Assembly (NCBI GenBank): GCA_002431805.1
Contig: DJEE01000133.1
Coordinates: forward strand, 4,304-13,563
Direction of reading: 5' to 3'
Origin: Eggerthellaceae bacterium UBA5906
GTDB lineage: Bacteria > Actinomycetota > Coriobacteriia > Coriobacteriales > Eggerthellaceae
DNA: 9,260 nucleotides
Shown piece by piece: positions 6,095 to 9,260 of the stretch; positions within the stretch are counted from its first letter, which is position 1, and every line of letters starts with the position of its first letter. The translations under genes and the position numbers were made by a program. The notes beneath the pieces were generated by a model that worked only from the letters and a program-made list of their open reading frames with translations, made no database searches and was not told the origin of the DNA.

Positions 6095-8197
6095 ATGAGC
6101 AAGCCAGAGGATTTTCAGCAATATAGCCAGAAGGCGGGGTTCACGGCAGGCGGAGCGTCTGGGCCTGCTGCAGCAGCTCATGCGGCCGAGGTGCTGCAGC
6201 AGGGTGGCGTGGTGGGCGATGCGGTTGCCTGCGCGGATGCCCCCAACGACGAGACGTTCGACCAGAAGCTTACGCGCATAAAGCGCGAGCTTGATGCGGT
6301 TCCCGCCCTTCCCGGTGTGTATTTATGGAAGGATAAAGCAGGCCAGGTCATTTACGTGGGCAAGGCAAAGCAACTTCGTGCGCGTATGCGCCAATATGTG
6401 AACTTTCAGGATGAGCGCGCGAAGATCCCGTTGCTTGTTGAGCAAATCAGCACGTTTGAATACATCGTGGTGGGAAATGAGCATGAGTCGCTTGTGCTTG
6501 AGAAAAACCTTATCAACCAGTATGCACCGTGGTTCAATGCGGATTTCAAGGACGATAAATCCTACCCGTTCATTGCGCTCACGAAAGGGGATGTGTTTCC
6601 TGCAATCAAGTACACGCGCGAAAAACATCGACCAGACACGCGATATTTTGGGCCGTATACCGATAGCCGCGCCGCACGTCGCATGGTGGACATAGCACGC
6701 CGTGTGGTGCCGTTGTGCGCGTCAAGCTGCGCTGATTGGCGCACGCTAAAACGCAAGTTGGAAAAAGACCCGCTTGCTTGCATGAAAACAGACGTGCGTC
6801 CTTGTTTTGACTCGCATGTGGGATTGGGTCCTGGTGCGTGCTGCGGGCGCATTACCCCGGAGGAGTACGCAACCCACGTAAAGCGCATCGAGCGGTTTTT
6901 GTCCGGGCGGCATCGTGAGTTCGTTGAGGAGCTTACTTCCGAGATGCAACAGGCTGCTGCAGAACTCGATTTCGAGCGTGCAGGCCGCATCAAGATGCGC
7001 ATCGACACTATCAACAGCTTATGCGAAAAACAGCACGCGGTAAGCTCCAGGAACCTTAACGCCGACGTTATCGGTTTTTTCCGCGAGGAAACCATTGCCG
7101 GTGCGCATGTGCTTATGGTGCGTGAAGGGCGCATCATCAACAGCAATGAATTCGTGCTGAACCGCGGCTTAGACGTGCCCGATCAGGATTTGCTGCACAT
7201 GTTCCTGCTGCGTTACTACGACACCACTACTTCTATTCCGCATGAAGTGGTGGTAAGAAGCATGCCTGAAGACGCAGAGGCTATGAGCGCGTGGCTGACG
7301 GAAAAGCTGGCAAGCCAGCATGGAGCGAAGGTTCGGTTTTCAGCACCTGAGCGCGGCGAAAAATCTGATTTGGTTGCCATGGCCGAGCAGAACGCGAAAC
7401 ACACGCTTATGCGATATAAGGTGCGCACGAATTACGAGGACAAGCGCATCAACGATGCGTTGTTGCAGTTGGAAAGCGCTTTGGCGCTCGATGCGCCCCC
7501 CATGCGCATCGAGTGCTTCGATATCTCAACGAACCATGGTACGTACACCGTTGCCTCAATGGTGGTGTTCACAAATGGGCGGCCCGACAAAAGCCAATAT
7601 CGTCGGTTTAAGATCAAAGCGCAGCTTGACGAGGCGAACGACTTTTTGTCAATGCAGGAAGTTATGAGCCGCCGCTATTGCGCTGAGCGCATGGCCGATG
7701 AGCGCTTTGGTAAAAAACCCGACCTCATCATTTTGGATGGCGGCCTGCCGCAACTTAACGCCGTTATCGAGCAGTTCGATCGTATGGGCGTGCACGACAT
7801 CGCTCTGTGCGGTTTGGCAAAGCGCGATGAAGAGCTGTTCGTCCCGTGGCAAGACACCGGCCCGGTGGTGTTGCCAAGCGGCAGCGCCAGCCTATATCTG
7901 GTGAAGCAGGTGCGCGACGAGGCACACCGTTTCGCCATCACCTTTCACCGTGAACTGCGTGGAAAGGGCATGACGGCAAGCATTTTAGACGAGGTTGCCG
8001 GTTTAGGACCCGTGCGCAAAAAGGCCTTGTTGAAGCACTTCAAAAGCTTCAAGAACCTAAAGGCTGCCAGTTTGCAGGACATTCTTGATGCCAAAGTGGT
8101 GCCAGCTGAAGTCGCCCGCGAATTGCACGCGGTGCTTCAGCAGTATAATAGCCAAGCGAAAAACGAAGTTGTGGTAGGCGGGGAAGGAGAAGCGTGA
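6095..8197 (+). CDS. uvrC: Excinuclease ABC subunit C (UvrC)
   Basis: UvrC makes both cuts around a DNA lesion after damage recognition by UvrA and UvrB. Domains seen: the GIY-YIG nuclease from PGVYLWKD (73-80) through IYVGKAKQLRARM (86-98) to the catalytic-Glu motif LVLEKNLI (133-140); the cysteine-rich segment (208-250); the UVR motif that contacts UvrB (about 274-306); the RNase-H-like second nuclease with CFDIS (474-478), D516, LDGG (547-550) and H611, matching the D/D/D/H set known in E. coli UvrC; and a tandem helix-hairpin-helix (about 625-681). It has 700 residues, longer than usual (about 600-650), because some 50 Ala/Gly-rich residues precede the nuclease. GTG codons at 6209 and 6212 are alternative starts, but ATG 6095 has GAGGG just upstream and fits coupling to the helicase stop at 6084. 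The cysteine pattern is atypical. Its stop TGA shares one base with the rapZ ATG. Confidence 0.96.
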   Translation: MSKPEDFQQYSQKAGFTAGGASGPAAAAHAAEVLQQGGVVGDAVACADAPNDETFDQKLTRIKRELDAVPALPGVYLWKDKAGQVIYVGKAKQLRARMRQYVNFQDERAKIPLLVEQISTFEYIVVGNEHESLVLEKNLINQYAPWFNADFKDDKSYPFIALTKGDVFPAIKYTREKHRPDTRYFGPYTDSRAARRMVDIARRVVPLCASSCADWRTLKRKLEKDPLACMKTDVRPCFDSHVGLGPGACCGRITPEEYATHVKRIERFLSGRHREFVEELTSEMQQAAAELDFERAGRIKMRIDTINSLCEKQHAVSSRNLNADVIGFFREETIAGAHVLMVREGRIINSNEFVLNRGLDVPDQDLLHMFLLRYYDTTTSIPHEVVVRSMPEDAEAMSAWLTEKLASQHGAKVRFSAPERGEKSDLVAMAEQNAKHTLMRYKVRTNYEDKRINDALLQLESALALDAPPMRIECFDISTNHGTYTVASMVVFTNGRPDKSQYRRFKIKAQLDEANDFLSMQEVMSRRYCAERMADERFGKKPDLIILDGGLPQLNAVIEQFDRMGVHDIALCGLAKRDEELFVPWQDTGPVVLPSGSASLYLVKQVRDEAHRFAITFHRELRGKGMTASILDEVAGLGPVRKKALLKHFKSFKNLKAASLQDILDAKVVPAEVARELHAVLQQYNSQAKNEVVVGGEGEA
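8182..8190 (+). promoter_or_regulatory. Ribosome binding site deciding the rapZ start
   Basis: GGAAGGAGA lies inside the uvrC tail. Its AAGGAG core is 7 bases from ATG 8197 and 4 from the in-frame GTG 8194, so the ATG in the TGATG overlap is preferred. Confidence 0.7.
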
Positions 8198-9147
8198 TGG
8201 CCGATCAAACGGAAACAGCTGATGTGCTGAAAAACATGCCTGAACTGGTTATCGTAAGCGGTATGAGCGGTGCTGGTCGTACTGAGGCAATGCACGCGTT
8301 TGAGGATTTGGGATATTTTTGCGTGGATAACCTCCCCAGTGCACTTATTGGCAACCTACTTAGCTTAACCGGAATGCCGGGGCAGCCGGACAATCATCGC
8401 CGAATTGCCGTGGTGTGCGATGCGCGCAGCGGTGGGTTCTTCAAAAGCCTTATGGAGGAGCTGGGCAAGCTCAAGGCTGCAGGCGTTGACTACCGAGTGC
8501 TGTTCCTTGATGCTGACGACGAAAAGCTTATCGCGCGGTATAAATCAAGCCGTCGTCGTCATCCGCTTTGCGCGGATGGCAGTTCGATTGCACAGGGTAT
8601 CGCACGTGAACGCGAGATGCTGTACAACCTGCGTAAAAGCGCGCATCACGTTATCAACACCACCGATATGCTCCCGCAGCAGCTGCGCAGCACCATTCGT
8701 GCGCTGTTTGCGCCCGGTGAAGAACGCCAGGGGCTGCAGGTGACGGTGTATTCGTTCGGTTTCAAACATGGCGCTCCGGTAGACGCCGACCTTGTCATGG
8801 ACGTGCGTTTCCTGCCTAACCCGTATTATGACCCCGAGCTGCGTCCGCTTACGGGGCTTGACAAACCCGTGCGCGATTTTGTGCTGTATCGCCCGGAAAC
8901 CGAGGAATTCCAAAAGTGTTGGCGGGCGCTGCTTGATTGCGTTATGCCGGGTTATGTTGCGGAAGGCAAGCAACAGCTTGCTATTGCCGTTGGTTGCACC
9001 GGTGGACAGCATCGCAGCGTTGCGCTTGCGGAGTCAACAGGTGATTACTTGAAGCAAAAGGGGTACCGAGTAAGCGTGGCTCATCGCGATTTGAAGCTTG
9101 CCGAAGGTGCTGACGGCCAAATTATCGGTGCGTCCGGTGGCCGTTAA
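8197..9147 (+). CDS. rapZ: RNase adapter/nucleotide-binding protein RapZ (YvcJ family)
   Basis: RapZ is a cytoplasmic P-loop NTPase. In E. coli it binds glucosamine-6-phosphate and the sRNA GlmZ to tune cell-envelope precursor synthesis. The B. subtilis homologue YvcJ hydrolyses GTP and affects competence. The role in actinobacteria is poorly defined. Seen in 316 residues from ATG 8197: P-loop GMSGAGRT (22-29), LGYFCVDNLP (38-47), Walker-B-like AVVCDARSG (71-79), SFGFKHG (186-192), DVRFLPNPYY (202-211) and the C-terminal signature GCTGGQHRS (267-275). The P-loop Lys is Arg28, as I recall for Streptomyces and Mycobacterium homologues, so this looks like a lineage trait, not damage. An in-frame GTG at 8194 could add one residue. 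The ATG overlaps the uvrC stop (TGATG), indicating translational coupling. Position after uvrC is the conserved Gram-positive/actinobacterial arrangement. Confidence 0.96.
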   Translation: MADQTETADVLKNMPELVIVSGMSGAGRTEAMHAFEDLGYFCVDNLPSALIGNLLSLTGMPGQPDNHRRIAVVCDARSGGFFKSLMEELGKLKAAGVDYRVLFLDADDEKLIARYKSSRRRHPLCADGSSIAQGIAREREMLYNLRKSAHHVINTTDMLPQQLRSTIRALFAPGEERQGLQVTVYSFGFKHGAPVDADLVMDVRFLPNPYYDPELRPLTGLDKPVRDFVLYRPETEEFQKCWRALLDCVMPGYVAEGKQQLAIAVGCTGGQHRSVALAESTGDYLKQKGYRVSVAHRDLKLAEGADGQIIGASGGR

Positions 9148-9156
9148 GAGGACGAT

Positions 9157-9260
9157 ATGGAACAGAGCAATTGCATGAATGACAGTGCTTTTCCGCATGA
9201 TTCGTCGTTGACGGAGGCGTTTGCGCCGCTGTATGCGGCCGATCCCGTTGTGCCTCAAGC
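9157..9260 (+). CDS. 5' end of the gene after rapZ, probably yvcK (gluconeogenesis factor)
   Basis: An open frame starts at ATG 9157, 9 bases after the rapZ stop, with AGAGG at 9147-9151 as ribosome binding site, and stays open to the window end (34 full codons). The visible N-terminus (MEQSNCMNDSAFPH...) is polar and has no recognisable motif. In this gene cluster the next member is normally yvcK (CofD/GckR-like, UDP-sugar-binding, needed for growth on gluconeogenic carbon and for cell shape), followed by whiA. YvcK usually starts almost directly with its glycine-rich nucleotide site, so this would need an N-terminal extension. The identification is from position only. Confidence 0.6.
   Translation, partial: MEQSNCMNDSAFPHDSSLTEAFAPLYAADPVVPQ

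Noticed and set aside
6165..6202. CTGCTGCAGCAG palindrome and repeated GCTGCAGCAG as a possible operator before the UvrC nuclease domain
   Set aside because: It encodes low-complexity Ala/Gln codons within the frame and is most simply explained by codon repetition.
6562..7146. 194-codon minus-strand frame inside uvrC
   Set aside because: It lies wholly within conserved UvrC nuclease and UVR-motif codons. Its Ser/Arg-rich composition is typical of an antisense shadow.

Overview
The window looks like chromosomal housekeeping DNA from an actinobacterium of the class Coriobacteriia, probably near the Eggerthellaceae. Three things suggest this. The order uvrC-rapZ followed by a further co-directional gene is the start of the conserved actinobacterial/Gram-positive uvrC-rapZ-yvcK-whiA cluster. 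RapZ carries the actinobacterial-type P-loop, with Arg in place of Lys. The base composition is moderately GC-rich, with strong Shine-Dalgarno sites and a Gram-positive-type LexA box. The assignment is inference from gene content and was not tested by a search.

Layout. (1) Bases 1-854, +: 3' part of ribF, the bifunctional riboflavin kinase/FAD synthetase, cut by the window edge. (2) Bases 855-991: convergent intergenic gap with two strong hairpins, serving as terminators for ribF and for the oppositely oriented gdhA. (3) Bases 992-2347, -: complete hexameric glutamate dehydrogenase with a near-perfect ribosome binding site and a consensus -10 box. (4) Bases 2348-2595: divergent promoter region. 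(5) Bases 2596-3789, +: complete 12-helix MFS exporter closely resembling SotB. (6) Bases 3790-3894: short gap with a weak hairpin, then the promoter of the repair operon, overlaid by a LexA (SOS) box. (7) Bases 3895-9260, +: tightly packed operon of a UvrD/PcrA-like helicase, uvrC, rapZ and the 5' end of another gene (probably yvcK), with gaps of 10, -1 and 9 bases.

Functional logic. The main story is the operon at the right. A superfamily 1A helicase with a C-terminal PcrA-type RNA-polymerase-binding (Tudor-like) segment is transcribed together with the excision nuclease UvrC. The box GAAC-AAAC-GTTC sits at the helicase promoter, so DNA damage probably induces both. Because rapZ and the next gene follow without a visible terminator, the same signal could reach genes of envelope-precursor and carbon control. 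The helicase start shows no ribosome binding site, and a -10-like TATACT lies 6 bases before its ATG, so a leaderless mRNA is plausible.

There is no mobile element, CRISPR array, tRNA, rRNA or obvious new defence system here. The unusual points are mostly family-level variations: the cysteine pattern and N-terminal extension of UvrC, the divergent kinase loop of RibF, and the helicase motif variants.
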